64,000 bases of DNA from Bifidobacterium scardovii JCM 12489 = DSM 13734 (GCF_001042635.1 NZ_AP012331.1:1-64000), one strand, 5' to 3'. Positions 1 to 11,281 are shown, numbered from the stretch's first letter. Numbers and translations: made by a program. The notes: generated by a model not told the origin, from the sequence alone.

Positions 1-1551
1 ATGGCTGTCACGCAGCTGGACCCTACCGCGCAAGCGGCCCGCATCTGGGCCGATGCGCTGGCTTTGCTCAAACATGATTCGAAGCTCACCGCTCGTGACA
101 AGGGTTGGCTCGAAGGCGTGGTCCCCGAAGCGGTGTTCGGCACAACGATCGTGCTATGCGTCGAGAATCTGGCGACGCAGCAATCACTGCAGAATGAACT
201 GAACGGACCGCTGCTCAATGCTTTGAACATCGCGTCGGGCACCCACATGTTTCCCGCGTTCAAGATCGAACCGAGGCAGACGGCGCCTCCCCCGGCGGAA
301 GCGCCGTCCGTGCGGCCGTTCCACACCGCCGACGCGGACACGCGAACCGCTCCCCCGGGCGATACCCTGAGCCGAAGCGCCTCATTCCGCCAGCCCCCGG
401 CGGATGCCGCCGTGCCGGATATCAAGCCGGTGCCGCCGGCATCGCAGCCCGACCTGTCCGACGTCGCATTCGCCGGCAGCAGGACGCAGGTGTCGCGCGA
501 CCCCGAAACCCATCTCAACAAGAACGCGACGTTCGACACCTTCGTGCCCGGCGACTCCAATCGTTTCGCCCGCACCGTCGCCCTCGCCGTGGCCGAAGGA
601 TCGGGGCGCGACTTCAATCCGTTGTGTATCTATGGCGGATCGGGCCTGGGCAAAACCCATCTGCTCAACGCCATCGGCAACTATGCGCTGGTCAAAGACC
701 CGACGCTCAAGGTCCGCTATGTCACGTCCGAGGAATTCACCAACGAATTCATCGAGGCGCTGCAGACGCCGAGCCAGAGCCAGGGGCAGATCGCCGAATT
801 CAACCGCCGGTACCGCGAGGTCGATGTGCTGCTCATCGACGACATCCAGTTCCTCGGCGGCAAGGAAGCGACCCTCGAGCAGTTCTTCCATACCTTCAAC
901 GCGCTACATCAGGCCAACAAGCGCATCGTGATCGCATCCGACGTGCCGCCGAAGAACCTCAAGGGATTCGAGGCACGTCTTATTTCCCGATTCGAATCCG
1001 GCCTGCCGGTCGACGTCAAGCCGCCGGATCTGGAGACCCGCATCGCGATCCTGCGCATGATGGCTTCGATGAACCACACGCCCATCCCCAATGACGCGCT
1101 GGATCTCATCGCCGAGCGGTTCACCGAGAACATCCGCGAACTGGAGGGGGCGCTGACGCGCGTGACGGCGGTGGCTTCGCTGAGCAACCAGCCTGTGACC
1201 CGCGCTCTGGCCGAGCAGACGCTGCAGGATTTCTTCACCGCGGACGTGGAGATCAAGCCGACCGATATCATCGGCCAGGTGGCCAAGTACTTCCATCTGA
1301 CCTTCGACGACCTGGTCGGCCGCGGGCGTACCAAGAACGTCTCGATCGCGCGTCAGATCGCCATGTACTTGTCCCGGGAAAACACCGGCATGAGTCTGGT
1401 CGACATCGGCGAGGTGTTCGGCGGACGCGACCACACGACGGTGATGCACGCGGTTGAGCAGATCAACCAGAAAATGCAGCAGAAGGAAGAGATCTACAAG
1501 TACGTGATGGAGCTGACGCTTCGGCTGAAGCAGCACACCTCCGACCAGTGA
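1..1551 (+). CDS. dnaA: Chromosomal replication initiator protein DnaA
   Basis: Cytoplasmic AAA+ ATPase that binds DnaA boxes at oriC and opens the duplex to start replication. The 516-residue product has the usual four-part layout: an N-terminal DnaB-interaction domain, a long proline- and alanine-rich linker (about residues 95-170), the ATPase core with Walker A GGSGLGKT (212-219) and Walker B VLLIDD (276-281), and a C-terminal DNA-binding domain with the DnaA signature around [10 protein letters not shown] (475-484). The length is normal for an actinobacterial DnaA. The window begins at its ATG, so the upstream promoter and ribosome site are not visible. Seven DnaA boxes lie just downstream, as expected for an autoregulated dnaA next to the origin. 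Confidence 0.98.
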   Translation: MAVTQLDPTAQAARIWADALALLKHDSKLTARDKGWLEGVVPEAVFGTTIVLCVENLATQQSLQNELNGPLLNALNIASGTHMFPAFKIEPRQTAPPPAEAPSVRPFHTADADTRTAPPGDTLSRSASFRQPPADAAVPDIKPVPPASQPDLSDVAFAGSRTQVSRDPETHLNKNATFDTFVPGDSNRFARTVALAVAEGSGRDFNPLCIYGGSGLGKTHLLNAIGNYALVKDPTLKVRYVTSEEFTNEFIEALQTPSQSQGQIAEFNRRYREVDVLLIDDIQFLGGKEATLEQFFHTFNALHQANKRIVIASDVPPKNLKGFEARLISRFESGLPVDVKPPDLETRIAILRMMASMNHTPIPNDALDLIAERFTENIRELEGALTRVTAVASLSNQPVTRALAEQTLQDFFTADVEIKPTDIIGQVAKYFHLTFDDLVGRGRTKNVSIARQIAMYLSRENTGMSLVDIGEVFGGRDHTTVMHAVEQINQKMQQKEEIYKYVMELTLRLKQHTSDQ

Positions 1552-2135
1552 GTCTTTCGAACCGCCGCCCTGCGGCGCGCGACCGCACTCCCCGTCCAGC
1601 AGAAGGGCGCTGACAGACCGTTTTCGGGCATTTTTGCAGCACGGTGCAGAAATGCCCGTTTTTCGTCTCTGTACGCGATCCTGACAGCCGAGATATCCCG
1701 ACACGGCCATATGACACACCGCAACACGCCCGGATTCGTCAAGACTTCTGATAAAAGTTATCCACATACTTATTCACAAATGTGGGTAAATCCTGCGGAT
1801 AACTCGTGGATAACCACCGTTTTTCGTGTGGACAAATCGTGGACTAATCCACAAAAAATGTGGACAACACGGGCGCTTCGTCGCAATTGTGGATAAGTCC
1901 CCTAGTTATGCACATTTTACCCACGGGTTATCCACAGTCTTCCTTTGTCGCTTAGCCGTTCTGCTCACTGCTCTTATTACACTTATCCACAGTTTCCACA
2001 GCCCTTATTACTACGACTACCTACCCACTTACTTTATCTCATCGCCACCATCATAACGGGCTTGACAAATCGGATTCCCCAACTTGGACCACCCCGGTTA
2101 GAATGACATGCAGGAACAACGTGAAAGTAGGAGCC
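1552..2135. other. oriC: Chromosomal replication origin region (oriC)
   Basis: A 584-bp gene-free stretch between dnaA and dnaN. It holds DnaA boxes of the TTATCCACA type in both orientations: TTATCCACA at 1758-1766, 1928-1936 and 1983-1991, TGTGGATAA at 1888-1896, and near matches TTATTCACA 1770-1778, TGCGGATAA 1794-1802, CGTGGATAA 1805-1813 and TTATGCACA 1906-1914. A pyrimidine- and AT-rich segment at about 1992-2042 follows the last box and is a candidate unwinding element. No credible ORF lies here; the short ones at 1711-2056 only cross the boxes. Confidence 0.93.
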
Positions 2136-3260
2136 ATGAAAGTCGAAATCGATTCCGCAGCACTTGCCGACGCCGTCGCGTGGACCACACGAGTGATCGA
2201 CGCACGGCCGGCCAACCCGATCCTTGCCGGCATTCGGCTCGAAGCCATTGACGGCACGCTGCAATTCTCCGCATTCAACTACGAAATCTCCGCCCGCCAC
2301 CATATCGAGGCAGGCATCGACGAAGCCGGAACCGTACTGGTCGTCGGCAAGCTGCTCGCCGACATCACCAAGGCGCTGCCGGCCGAGAAGACCTACCTGT
2401 CCACCGACGGTTCGACGATGACGATCACTTCGGGCAAGTCGACCTTCACCCTGCAGCTGATGCCGGATGCCGAATACCCCGATCTGCCCGTGGTCCCGGC
2501 GAAACTCGGCCAGGTCGACGCCCCGACTTTCGTCCAGGCGGTGTCCCAGGCGTGCGTCGCGGTGTCCCGCGAGGAGAACCGCCCGGTCCTCACCGGAGTT
2601 CGCACGCACTTCGAAGGCGATAAGGTCGTCATGACCTCCACCGATCGCTTCCGCCTGTCCCGGGCCAGCTTCTCCTGGACCCCGCAGGACATCAACATCG
2701 ACACGACCACTCTGGTCCGCGGTTCCCTGCTGCGGGACATCGCCCGTTCCCTGGACGAACACCAGAACGTCGTGATCGATTTCGATCCCGACAATGCGTC
2801 CCTGCTCGGTTTCGAAAACGCCGGCCGCGTGTCGACGTCGCAGTTGATCGATGGCGAGTTCCCGGCGGTCGACCGCCTGTTCGCCGACGAGTATCCGATT
2901 CAGGCCGTGATCGACAAGCAGCAGCTGATCGGCGCGATCAAGCGCGTCGCGCTGGTCGCCGAGCGCAACGCTCCCATCCGCATGGTGTTCACCGGGCAGG
3001 AACTGACGCTGTCCGCCGGCGCGGCCGACGAGGCCCAGGCCCAGGAGATCATCGACATCGACATGGACGGCGACGACATCACGGTCGCGTTCAACCCGTC
3101 GTACCTGATCGAGGGACTGTCCGCGATCACCGAACCGTTCGTGCGCATGAAGATGACCACCGCCGTCAAGCCCGTCGAGTTCAATGGCCAGCAGGAAGCG
3201 GATTCCGACGAATCCATGGATTACCGGTACCTGCTGGTGCCGATGCGCTTCAACAGCTGA
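2136..3260 (+). CDS. dnaN: DNA polymerase III subunit beta (sliding clamp)
   Basis: Ring-shaped processivity clamp that tethers DNA polymerase III to the template. The 374-residue product begins MKVEIDSAALADAV and ends YRYLLVPMRF, the standard C-terminal ending of the family. The start at 2136 is chosen because GTAGGAG (2127-2133) lies just before it; an ATG at 2103 in the same frame would add a short tail without a better site. It follows oriC and precedes recF, the usual actinobacterial order. Confidence 0.97.
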   Translation: MKVEIDSAALADAVAWTTRVIDARPANPILAGIRLEAIDGTLQFSAFNYEISARHHIEAGIDEAGTVLVVGKLLADITKALPAEKTYLSTDGSTMTITSGKSTFTLQLMPDAEYPDLPVVPAKLGQVDAPTFVQAVSQACVAVSREENRPVLTGVRTHFEGDKVVMTSTDRFRLSRASFSWTPQDINIDTTTLVRGSLLRDIARSLDEHQNVVIDFDPDNASLLGFENAGRVSTSQLIDGEFPAVDRLFADEYPIQAVIDKQQLIGAIKRVALVAERNAPIRMVFTGQELTLSAGAADEAQAQEIIDIDMDGDDITVAFNPSYLIEGLSAITEPFVRMKMTTAVKPVEFNGQQEADSDESMDYRYLLVPMRFNS

Positions 3261-3395
3261 GCTTCGGCATCGAGGCGGAGTCTCGGCGCTACGGTGAGAG
3301 ACCCCGCCAACCACACAGCTTTCGCAAGGTTTTCTCCGAGTTTTCGCAAAATGCGAAACGTATGAGAAAACATAAGGAAACATCGGAGGGATGCG

Positions 3396-4775
3396 GTGTA
3401 CGTTTCACGTCTCGCCCTCGACCACTACCGTTCATGGGGGCACTGCGTGGTCGACTTCACCGATGGCGTGAACATCCTGCACGGGGCTAACGGCCTGGGC
3501 AAGACCAATATCGTCGAGGCGATCGAGGTGCTGTCCACGGGAACGAGCCACCGCACCTCCAGCTCGCTGCCGCTGATCGAACGCGGATGCGCGTCCGCCA
3601 CGATCCGGGCCAACGTCAGCATCTCCGCGCCAGCCCCCGGAACTCCGGCATCGGACGCGCGTCATGACGGATCCTCCGGGGCCGGGCTGGGCGAAACGGG
3701 CGCGGCGGAGCCGGACACCACCTATGAGGTGACCGTCACCGCCCGCGGCGCGAACCGGGCCCGCATCAACGGCGGCTCGTCGCTGTACATGCGCGATGTG
3801 GTCGGGCGCATCCCCAGCATCTCGTTCACCCCCGAGGACCAGCGCCTGGTATCGGGCGATCCGGCGACCCGCCGCACGCTGCTCAATCAGGCCGGCGCGA
3901 TGCTGATCGGCGGATACGCCGACCGCCTGCAGACCATCTCGAAAATCGCCCGCCAGCGCGCCGCACTGCTCAAGCAGCTCGGCGAGCGTGACGGATACGC
4001 GAGCCGGCAGGACTCGATACTTGGCGGGCTGGAGATCTGGACCGGCCAGTTCATCGAGGCCGGGGTGGCACTGACCCGTGACCGACAGCGCATCGTCGGC
4101 CTGCTGGCCGAACCGTTCGCCGAGATCTACCGGAGCCTGGCCGGCGGTCGGCAGGAGGCGTCCTTGAGCTACGAGCCGTCGTTCGACGAGGTGCTGATGT
4201 TCGACGAGCCGATGGCTCATATCAGCGAGCATTTCCAGCGCATCTACCCGGGCGAGGTCGCGCGTGGCGCGAATCTGATCGGTCCCCACCGCGACGACCT
4301 GAGCCTGCTGCTGGACGGCGTGCCGGCGCGCGAGTTCGCGTCGAACGGCGAGATGTGGACGATGGCCCTGGCCCTGAAGATGGCGCTGTTCGACGTGGTG
4401 GCCCATGCCCGCGGCGCCAAGCCGATCGTGATCCTCGACGATGTGTTCGCACAGCTGGACGAATCGCGGCGCGGGCAGATCCTCGAGTTCGCGGGCGGGC
4501 AGGACCAGGTGATCATCACCGTCGCGGCCGCCAGCGATATCCCGGCCGCGGGTGGAACCGGCGGCGGTTCTGGCCTTGCCTCCGGGGCGAACATCATCGA
4601 CGTCGCCGCGCTCAAACGCGCGCAGGACGAGTACCTGCACCCCGATCTCGCCGCGTTCGGTCTGGCGCCGGCCTCGCCGGACGGGGATGCGTCCCATGAG
4701 GCGTCCAAGGCGTCCAAAGCGCCTGAGCCTGCCTCAGACGCCCCGGCGACCGATGGCGATCGGGCCGGCTCATGA
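3396..4775 (+). CDS. recF: DNA replication and repair protein RecF
   Basis: SMC-like ATPase that loads RecA at gaps during recombinational repair. The 459-residue protein starts MYVSRLALDHYRSW, with Walker A GANGLGKTNIVEAIE at about residues 30-44 and the ABC-type C-terminal signature and Walker B (PIVILDDVFAQLDESR) near residues 346-361. The start is GTG at 3396 behind a GGAGGG site (3385-3390). Two low-complexity stretches enlarge it relative to other RecF proteins: a Gly/Ala/Ser insertion at about residues 75-110 and an Ala/Pro/Ser-rich tail. Its stop overlaps the start of the next gene by ATGA, so the pair is translationally coupled. Confidence 0.95.
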   Translation: MYVSRLALDHYRSWGHCVVDFTDGVNILHGANGLGKTNIVEAIEVLSTGTSHRTSSSLPLIERGCASATIRANVSISAPAPGTPASDARHDGSSGAGLGETGAAEPDTTYEVTVTARGANRARINGGSSLYMRDVVGRIPSISFTPEDQRLVSGDPATRRTLLNQAGAMLIGGYADRLQTISKIARQRAALLKQLGERDGYASRQDSILGGLEIWTGQFIEAGVALTRDRQRIVGLLAEPFAEIYRSLAGGRQEASLSYEPSFDEVLMFDEPMAHISEHFQRIYPGEVARGANLIGPHRDDLSLLLDGVPAREFASNGEMWTMALALKMALFDVVAHARGAKPIVILDDVFAQLDESRRGQILEFAGGQDQVIITVAAASDIPAAGGTGGGSGLASGANIIDVAALKRAQDEYLHPDLAAFGLAPASPDGDASHEASKASKAPEPASDAPATDGDRAGS

Positions 4776-5251
4776 ACCCGCCGATTGCCCGCACGCTGCA
4801 TCTTGACGAGCGCAAGCTGCCGGCCGAGGTGTTCGACCGCCTGGCCAAACACGGCGGCTATGTGATGCGCGACCGCAGGACGCGCGAGGAGAACCGCGAG
4901 AAGGCGTGGGAGAGCTTCGGCAAGCCGGGCCGCGACCCGGCCGCATTCGGCAGCGTGCTCAACGGCATCGCCTCGGGCGGGCATTGGACCCCGCAGCTGA
5001 AGCTCGCCCAGTTGCGCAACCACTGGGATCAGGTCGTCGGCCCGGGCATCGCCATGCACTCGACGGTGGCCGGCTTCGCCGACGGCGTGCTGACGATCCG
5101 CGCCGAATCCGCGGTCTGGGCCACGCAGCTGACCTATATGCTCCCCCAGCTCACCTCCACGATCCGCGATCGGCTCAAGGGGCTCGACATCGGCGAGATC
5201 CGCGTCACAGGCCCCCAGTCCGGGTTCCGCCGCGGCCGGTACCGGCGCTGA
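4772..5251 (+). CDS. DUF721 / DciA-type helicase-loading protein
   Basis: A 159-residue DUF721 protein. DciA members of this family interact with the replicative helicase DnaB in bacteria lacking DnaC, and actinobacterial members sit between recF and gyrB, as here. The conserved core is visible near residues 75-155, including the WDQVVGPGIAMHS stretch and the WATQLTYMLPQL segment. The ATG overlaps the recF stop (ATGA), showing an operon. The N-terminal 60 residues are charged and not recognisable. The family call is solid; the DciA role is inferred from family and position. Confidence 0.85.
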   Translation: MNPPIARTLHLDERKLPAEVFDRLAKHGGYVMRDRRTREENREKAWESFGKPGRDPAAFGSVLNGIASGGHWTPQLKLAQLRNHWDQVVGPGIAMHSTVAGFADGVLTIRAESAVWATQLTYMLPQLTSTIRDRLKGLDIGEIRVTGPQSGFRRGRYRR

Positions 5252-5299
5252 TGGTTTGCTTCGATGTATTTTCGCCGCTAGGCAACGTGTCGGCGTAGA

Positions 5300-5416
5300 C
5301 GAGTAGACTTACCTGCAGTATAGGTAAATGGCTAGAAGGTCCCGTTATTCGCTTTCTAGAGCATATCGACCGAGCGGGAACCCCTTGCATGAGGGCCAAC
5401 GCAGGAAGGAAGCTTG
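5300..5416 (+). promoter_or_regulatory. gyrB upstream region with small palindrome
   Basis: The 165-bp gap before gyrB contains an inverted repeat TTACCT (5309-5314) / AGGTAA (5322-5327) and a strong ribosome site AGGAAGGA (5403-5410). The palindrome could be part of a promoter or operator. No clear -35/-10 pair was identified. Confidence 0.35.
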
Positions 5417-7495
5417 GTGGCAGACGAAGTGGATTCGCTTGAGGATTCGGAAGAGAAGGACGAGCTGGTCGATGCGCAACTCGACGACAGCATGTCCCCC
5501 GAGCACTATGACGCCAGTGATCTGAAAGTTCTCGAAGGCCTTGAGGCCGTGCGTATCCGCCCGGGTATGTATATCGGTTCGACCGGCCCGCGCGGTCTGC
5601 ATCATCTGGTCTATGAGATCGTCGACAACTCGGTCGACGAGGCGCTGGCCGGGTACGCCAGCCATATCGAAGTGACGATCCTGCCCGACAACGGCATCCG
5701 CGTCGTCGACGACGGCCGCGGCATCCCGGTCGACGAGGTGCCCGGCGAGGGCGTCTCCGGCGTCGAGACCGTCATGACCAAGCTGCACGCCGGCGGCAAG
5801 TTCGGCGGCGGCGGATACGCGGTGTCCGGCGGCCTGCACGGCGTCGGCATCTCCGTGGTCAACGCGCTGAGCACGCGCGTCGACATCGAGGTGCGCCGCC
5901 AGGGCTACCACTGGACGCAAACGTACGTCGACCAGCATCCGACCGCCCGCCTCAAGCAGGGCGATCCGATGGCCGAGGGCGAATCGACCGGCACGTCGGT
6001 CACCTTCTGGCCGGACGGGGCGATCTTCGAGACTACGGTCTACGATTTCGAGACGCTGCGCGCCCGCTTCCAGCAGATGGCGTTCCTGAACAAGGGCCTG
6101 AAGATCAGCCTGACCGACCTGCGAGAACCCGACCAGGCCGGCGACGAGGTGGCCGGCGAGGAGGGCGCCGACGCCGAGGGCGAGCCGAAGCACCAGTCGG
6201 TGACTTACCAGTACATGAACGGCATCAAGGACTACGTCGACTACATGGTGAAGAACCGCAAGGCGACGCCGGTCGAAGAGGATGTCATCGACTTCGAGGC
6301 CGAGGACCTGAAGCTCGGCATCTCCGCCGAAATCGCGATGCAGTGGACCACCGCCTATTCCGAGGCCGTGCACACCTTCGCGAACACGATCTCCACCACC
6401 GAGGGCGGCACCCACGAGGAGGGCTTCCGCGCCGCGCTGACCAGCTTGGTCAACCGCTACGCGCGCGAGAAGAACATCCTCAAGGAGAAGGACGACAACC
6501 TCTCCGGCGACGACGTGCGCGAGGGCCTGACCGCCGTCGTGTCCGTCAAGCTCACCACCCCGCAGTTCGAGGGCCAGACCAAGACCAAGCTCGGCAACTC
6601 CGAGGCGAAGACCTTCGTGCAGCGCGTGATGACCGACAAGCTCGGCGACTGGTTCGACGCCCACCCGAACGAGGCGAAGAGCATCATCCAGAAGGCCATC
6701 GAGGCGTCCCGCGCGCGTATCGCGGCCAAGAAGGCCCGCGAGAACACGCGCCGCAAGTCGATCTTCGAATCGGCCGGCATGCCCGACAAGCTCAAGGACT
6801 GCCAGTCCAACAACCCAGAAGAGTGCGAGCTGTTCATCGTCGAGGGCGATTCGGCAGGCGGCTCCGCGATCCAGGGCCGCAACCCGATCACGCAGGCGAT
6901 CCTGCCGCTGCGAGGCAAGATCCTCAACACCGAGCGCGCGTCGATCGACCGCATGATGAAGTCCGACACCATCGAGTCGCTGATCACCGCGGTCGGCGGC
7001 GGCTACGGCGAGGACTTCGACATCTCGAAGGTGCGCTACCACAAGGTCATCATCATGGCCGATGCCGATGTCGACGGCGCGCACATCGCCACGCTGAACC
7101 TGACGCTGTTCTTCCGCTATATGCGGCCGATGATCACCGCCGGGTACGTGTACGTGGCCATGCCGCCGCTGTACCGCCTCAAGTGGACCAAGGGCCCGCA
7201 CGACTTCGTATACACCGACGCCGAACGCGACCGCGTGCTCGCCGAGGGGCGCGCCAAGGGCCGTCAGCTGCCCAAGGGCGAGGGCATCCAGCGGTACAAG
7301 GGTCTGGGCGAGATGAGCTACCAGGAGCTGTGGGAGACGACCATGGACCCCGAGCAGCGCATCCTGAAGAAGATCCACATCGAGGATGCGGCCCAGGCCG
7401 ACGAGACCTTCTCGATGCTCATGGGCGATGAGGTCGAGCCCCGCCGCCTGTTCATCCAGCGCAACGCGCATGACGCCCGCTTCATCGACGCCTGA
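5417..7495 (+). CDS. gyrB: DNA gyrase subunit B
   Basis: ATPase subunit of DNA gyrase, which introduces negative supercoils together with GyrA. The 692-residue product has the GHKL ATPase domain at the N-terminus (YEIVDNSVDEALAG, DDGRGIPVD), a transducer domain, and a TOPRIM domain with EGDSAGG (476-482) and the metal-binding DADVDG (549-554). GTG at 5417 is preferred because it lies six bases from the GGAAGGA site; a TTG one codon earlier (5414) is also possible. A charged insertion (GDEVAGEEGADAEGEPK) interrupts the transducer domain near residues 240-256. gyrA follows after 209 bp. Confidence 0.97.
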   Translation: MADEVDSLEDSEEKDELVDAQLDDSMSPEHYDASDLKVLEGLEAVRIRPGMYIGSTGPRGLHHLVYEIVDNSVDEALAGYASHIEVTILPDNGIRVVDDGRGIPVDEVPGEGVSGVETVMTKLHAGGKFGGGGYAVSGGLHGVGISVVNALSTRVDIEVRRQGYHWTQTYVDQHPTARLKQGDPMAEGESTGTSVTFWPDGAIFETTVYDFETLRARFQQMAFLNKGLKISLTDLREPDQAGDEVAGEEGADAEGEPKHQSVTYQYMNGIKDYVDYMVKNRKATPVEEDVIDFEAEDLKLGISAEIAMQWTTAYSEAVHTFANTISTTEGGTHEEGFRAALTSLVNRYAREKNILKEKDDNLSGDDVREGLTAVVSVKLTTPQFEGQTKTKLGNSEAKTFVQRVMTDKLGDWFDAHPNEAKSIIQKAIEASRARIAAKKARENTRRKSIFESAGMPDKLKDCQSNNPEECELFIVEGDSAGGSAIQGRNPITQAILPLRGKILNTERASIDRMMKSDTIESLITAVGGGYGEDFDISKVRYHKVIIMADADVDGAHIATLNLTLFFRYMRPMITAGYVYVAMPPLYRLKWTKGPHDFVYTDAERDRVLAEGRAKGRQLPKGEGIQRYKGLGEMSYQELWETTMDPEQRILKKIHIEDAAQADETFSMLMGDEVEPRRLFIQRNAHDARFIDA

Positions 7496-7704
7496 GCCCC
7501 GATAACACAAGCGAGCCAACGCAAGCGATCTAACACAAGCGAGCGTGGGCGGCGGAACACGGCGGGAAGTCCGGCTGACCCGACTTCCCGCACACCGCCC
7601 GGAAGCGCCGTCGGGCGCGAGGCCGTACCGCATAACACGGGGAATCGTCCCCGGGCGGCTTCTCCGACGGCTCCCCTACCTGTACAAACCAAAGGAACGA
7701 CACC
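7496..7704. other. gyrB-gyrA intergenic region with hairpin
   Basis: A 209-bp spacer. It contains two copies of a TAACACAAGCGAGC-like direct repeat near 7503-7545 and a GC-rich hairpin with arms GCGGGAAGTC and GACTTCCCGC at about 7563-7592. The hairpin has no T-run after it, so it may be an attenuator or processing site rather than a full terminator. A GTG start with AAAGGA follows for gyrA. Confidence 0.4.
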
Positions 7705-10470
7705 GTGGCAGATGACAACAACAGCGACGAATTCAACGGCGCGAACAACGCCGATGGCACCCCCGGCGACGAGCAGCGCGTGCCCGACGGCTCGCTCGAG
7801 CCGCTGAGCCCCCAGGAGGCCGACAACACCGACTATGGCCTGATGACCGGCGAACGCATCAAGCATATGGATCTGCAGCAGGAGATGCGCGAATCCTATC
7901 TGGCGTACGCGCTGTCCGTCATCGTCGAACGAGCCCTGCCGGATGTGCGCGACGGCATGAAGCCCGTGCACCGCCGCGTGATCTACGCGATGTACGACGG
8001 CGGCTACCGCCCCGACCGCGGCTACAACAAGTGCTCCCGCGTCGTCGGCGACGTCATGGGCAAGTACCACCCGCACGGCGATTCCGCGATCTACGACACC
8101 TTGGTGCGCATGGCGCAGTCGTGGTCGATGCGCAACCTGCTGGTCGACGGTCAGGGCAACTTCGGCTCCCCCGGCGACGACCCGGCCGCGGCCATGCGTT
8201 ACACCGAATGCCGCATGGCGCCGCTCGCCATGGAAATGGTGCGCGACATCGACAAGGACACCGTCGATTTCGTACCCAACTACGACGGCAAGACGCAGGA
8301 GCCGACCGTGCTGCCCTCGCGTTTCCCGAACCTGCTGGTCAACGGCTCGTCCGGCATCGCCGTCGGCATGGCCACGAACATCCCGCCGCACAACATGCGC
8401 GAGGTGGCGGACGGCGTGCACTGGGCGCTCGACCACCCCGACGCGAGCCGCGAGGAGCTGCTCGAGGCGCTCATCGCGCGCATCAAGGGACCGGACTTCC
8501 CCACCGGCGCGACGATCCTCGGCCACAAGGGCATCGAGCAGGCGTACCGCACCGGCCGCGGCCTGATCACCATGCGTGCGGTCGTCAACACCGAGGAAAT
8601 CAAGGGCCGCATGTGCCTGGTCGTCACCGAGCTGCCGTACCAGGTCAACCCGGACCGCCTGGTCGTGTCCATCCGCGAGGGCGTGCGCGACGGCAAGATC
8701 CAGGGCATCGCCGACATGCGCGACGAGACCTCGGGCCGCACCGGTCAGCGCCTGGTGCTGGTGCTCAAGCGCGACGCCGTGCCGAAGGTCGTGCTCAACA
8801 ACCTGTACAAGCACTCCCAGCTGCAGCAGACCTTCGGCGCGAACATGCTCGCGCTGGTCGACGGCGTGCCGCGCACGTTGTCACTCGACGCGTTCATCCG
8901 CCATTGGGTGAGCCACCAGCTCGACGTCATCGAGCGCCGCACCCGCTACCTCAAGCGCGAGGCCGAGGAGCGCGACCACATTCTGCAGGGCTATCTGAAG
9001 GCCCTTGACATGATCGACGAGGTCGTGGCGCTGATCCGCCGCTCCCCCGACGCCGATGCGGCGCGCACCGGACTGATGGATCTGCTCGACGTGGACCAGG
9101 TGCAGGCCGACGCGATCCTCGCGATGCAGCTGCGCCGACTGGCCGCGTTGGAGCGCCAGAAGATCCTCGACGAGCACAACGAGCTCATGCGCAGGATCGC
9201 CGACTACAACGACATCCTCGCCAAGCCCGAGCGCCAGCGCAAGATCGTCGGCGACGAGCTGGACGAGATCGTCGCCAAGTACGGCGACGAGCGCCGCACC
9301 AAGATCCTGCCGTTCTCAGGCGAGATGAACGTCGAGGACCTGATCGCCGAGGAGAACGTGGTCGTCACGGTCACGCACTCCGGCTTCATCAAGCGCACCA
9401 AGGCCGACGAGTACCGCGCCCAGCACCGCGGCGGCAAGGGCATCAAGGGCGCCAAGCTGCGCGAGGACGACGTGGTGGACCACTTCTTCCTCACCTCCAC
9501 GCACAACTGGCTGCTGTTCTTCACGAACAAGGGCCGCGTGTACCGCATCAAGGCGTATGAGCTGCCCGAGGGCTCGCGTGACTCGAAGGGCCAGCATGTG
9601 GCGAACCTGCTGCAGCTGCAGCCCGGCGAGACGATCCAGACCGTGCTGTCGATCCCGAACTACGAGGTCACCAAGTATCTGGTGCTCGCCACCCGCTCCG
9701 GCAAGGTCAAGAAGACCGCGCTGGCCGAGTACGATTCGCCGCGCCAGGGCGGCCTGATCGCCGTGCGCCTCATGACCGACGAGAACGGCGAGGTCGCCGA
9801 CGAGCTGATCGGCGCCGCGCTGTGCAACGCCGAGGACGACATCATCCTCGTCTCCAAGCTCGGCATGAGCCTGAAGTTCGCGGCCGACGACGATCAGCTG
9901 CGCCCGATGGGCCGCCAGACCGCCGGCGTGCAGGGCATGAAGTTCCGCGACGGCGACGAGCTGCTCGCGATGGACGTGGTCTGGGGCGACACCGACAAGG
10001 ATCTGCTGGTGGTCACCAACGAAGGCTTCGCCAAGCGGACCGCGATCAGCGAGTACCGCCTGCAGGGGCGCAACGGCTTCGGCGTCAAGGCCCTGCAGCT
10101 GGCCGAAGGCCGCGGATCGCTGGTCGGCGCGGTGATCGTCGCCGAGGATGACCAGATCCTGGCCATCATGAAGTCCGGCAAGGTCATCCGCTCCGATGTG
10201 GCCGAGGTCAAGCGCACCGGCCGCACCACGCAGGGCGTCACGCTCGCCAAGCCCGACAAGGGCGACGAGATCATCTCCATCGCCCGCAACGAGGAGAAGG
10301 ACGATCCCGAGGACGAGGCCGCGGATGAGGTCTCCGGCGAGACCGCTCAGCCCGGCGGCCAGGGCGCCGAAGCGGTGACGGATGCGGCCGAGACGGCCGA
10401 GGCCGGCACCGCGCCGTCCGGCGAGGCCGATGATGAACCGGCTGAGACCGGCGAATCGGACGGCGAATAG
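7705..10470 (+). CDS. gyrA: DNA gyrase subunit A
   Basis: Breakage-reunion subunit of DNA gyrase. The 921-residue protein carries the winged-helix domain with the active-site tyrosine in AAMRYTE (Tyr166, 8200-8202), a coiled-coil, and a six-bladed C-terminal DNA-wrapping domain. The quinolone-resistance region reads [14 protein letters not shown], with Ser127 and Asp131 at the positions of E. coli Ser83 and Asp87, the sensitive state. The start is GTG at 7705 with AAAGGA upstream. The last 50 or so residues form an acidic, low-complexity Asp/Glu/Ala/Gly tail that is variable among actinobacteria. Confidence 0.97.
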   Translation: MADDNNSDEFNGANNADGTPGDEQRVPDGSLEPLSPQEADNTDYGLMTGERIKHMDLQQEMRESYLAYALSVIVERALPDVRDGMKPVHRRVIYAMYDGGYRPDRGYNKCSRVVGDVMGKYHPHGDSAIYDTLVRMAQSWSMRNLLVDGQGNFGSPGDDPAAAMRYTECRMAPLAMEMVRDIDKDTVDFVPNYDGKTQEPTVLPSRFPNLLVNGSSGIAVGMATNIPPHNMREVADGVHWALDHPDASREELLEALIARIKGPDFPTGATILGHKGIEQAYRTGRGLITMRAVVNTEEIKGRMCLVVTELPYQVNPDRLVVSIREGVRDGKIQGIADMRDETSGRTGQRLVLVLKRDAVPKVVLNNLYKHSQLQQTFGANMLALVDGVPRTLSLDAFIRHWVSHQLDVIERRTRYLKREAEERDHILQGYLKALDMIDEVVALIRRSPDADAARTGLMDLLDVDQVQADAILAMQLRRLAALERQKILDEHNELMRRIADYNDILAKPERQRKIVGDELDEIVAKYGDERRTKILPFSGEMNVEDLIAEENVVVTVTHSGFIKRTKADEYRAQHRGGKGIKGAKLREDDVVDHFFLTSTHNWLLFFTNKGRVYRIKAYELPEGSRDSKGQHVANLLQLQPGETIQTVLSIPNYEVTKYLVLATRSGKVKKTALAEYDSPRQGGLIAVRLMTDENGEVADELIGAALCNAEDDIILVSKLGMSLKFAADDDQLRPMGRQTAGVQGMKFRDGDELLAMDVVWGDTDKDLLVVTNEGFAKRTAISEYRLQGRNGFGVKALQLAEGRGSLVGAVIVAEDDQILAIMKSGKVIRSDVAEVKRTGRTTQGVTLAKPDKGDEIISIARNEEKDDPEDEAADEVSGETAQPGGQGAEAVTDAAETAEAGTAPSGEADDEPAETGESDGE

Positions 10471-10656
10471 TCCGTCGCCGGTGCCGGCGAACGGCATCGG
10501 CGACGGCACGGAACAGGCCCATCGCGGGCGGTATACGGGGAGAATGTAAACAACCCGGAACAACCCGCGGCCTGCGCCCGATACCCGTCTGCGAAAACTG
10601 CTACGCTCGCATAAGGCACTGGTAAGCAAGGCACTAGCAAGACCCAAGGAGCAACG

Positions 10657-11259
10657 ATGAACGAGAATCTTGAAGAGGATAACGAGGCCGAGGTGATCCA
10701 GCCGGCCGGCATCGAACCCGATGAGCCTCGTGAAGAGCCTCAGGGCGAGCCCGAGCCCGTCGTTCATGCCGCGCATGTCGGCCGCACCGCTCGTTCCGCG
10801 TCCGGCACGGCCTCCGCGAGCTTCGACTCCCCCGCCGCCGGCGAGGGCATGCCCGCATCGGTCAAGCCCGAGCGCCCGGCCCGCCGTGGCACGCCCCGTG
10901 CCCGCCGCATGAACCTGTCGGTGACGCATATCAGCGCGTGGTCCGCGGCGAAGGTGTCGTTCCTGCTGACGATCGCCGGGGCGATCATCCAGATCGTCGC
11001 GGTCGCGCTGATCTGGCTGCTGCTCGACGTGGTCGGCGTGTTCCAGCAGATCACGCAGATCGTCTCCTCCACCGGTCTGGACGCTGGCGGCATCAACCTG
11101 AACCAGATCTTCAGCCTGGGTACCGTGCTGAGCGCCGTCACGATCTTCTCGATCGTCGAGGTCGTCCTGATCACGCTGCTGGTCACGATCATCACCCTGC
11201 TGTACAACGTGGTGACCGCGCTGGTCGGCGGCGTGCACGTCACGCTGGGCGACGACTGA
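10657..11259 (+). CDS. DUF3566 membrane protein
   Basis: A 200-residue protein with a disordered acidic and Pro/Ala-rich N-terminus (residues 1-85) and two hydrophobic segments in the C-terminal half (about 108-130 and 157-190). This is the DUF3566 arrangement found downstream of gyrA in many actinobacteria; its function is not established. An AAGGAG-type site (10647-10652) precedes the ATG. A strong terminator follows. The basic RRGTPRARRMNLSVTHIS stretch before the first membrane segment suggests the N-terminus is cytoplasmic. Confidence 0.88.
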   Translation: MNENLEEDNEAEVIQPAGIEPDEPREEPQGEPEPVVHAAHVGRTARSASGTASASFDSPAAGEGMPASVKPERPARRGTPRARRMNLSVTHISAWSAAKVSFLLTIAGAIIQIVAVALIWLLLDVVGVFQQITQIVSSTGLDAGGINLNQIFSLGTVLSAVTIFSIVEVVLITLLVTIITLLYNVVTALVGGVHVTLGDD

Positions 11260-11281
11260 TCCCATGCCATTGAACATGCCA

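Noticed and set aside
1711..2056. Short plus-strand ORFs in the dnaA-dnaN gap
   Set aside because: They run through DnaA boxes and AT-rich origin sequence, lack ribosome sites and have no homology that I recognise.
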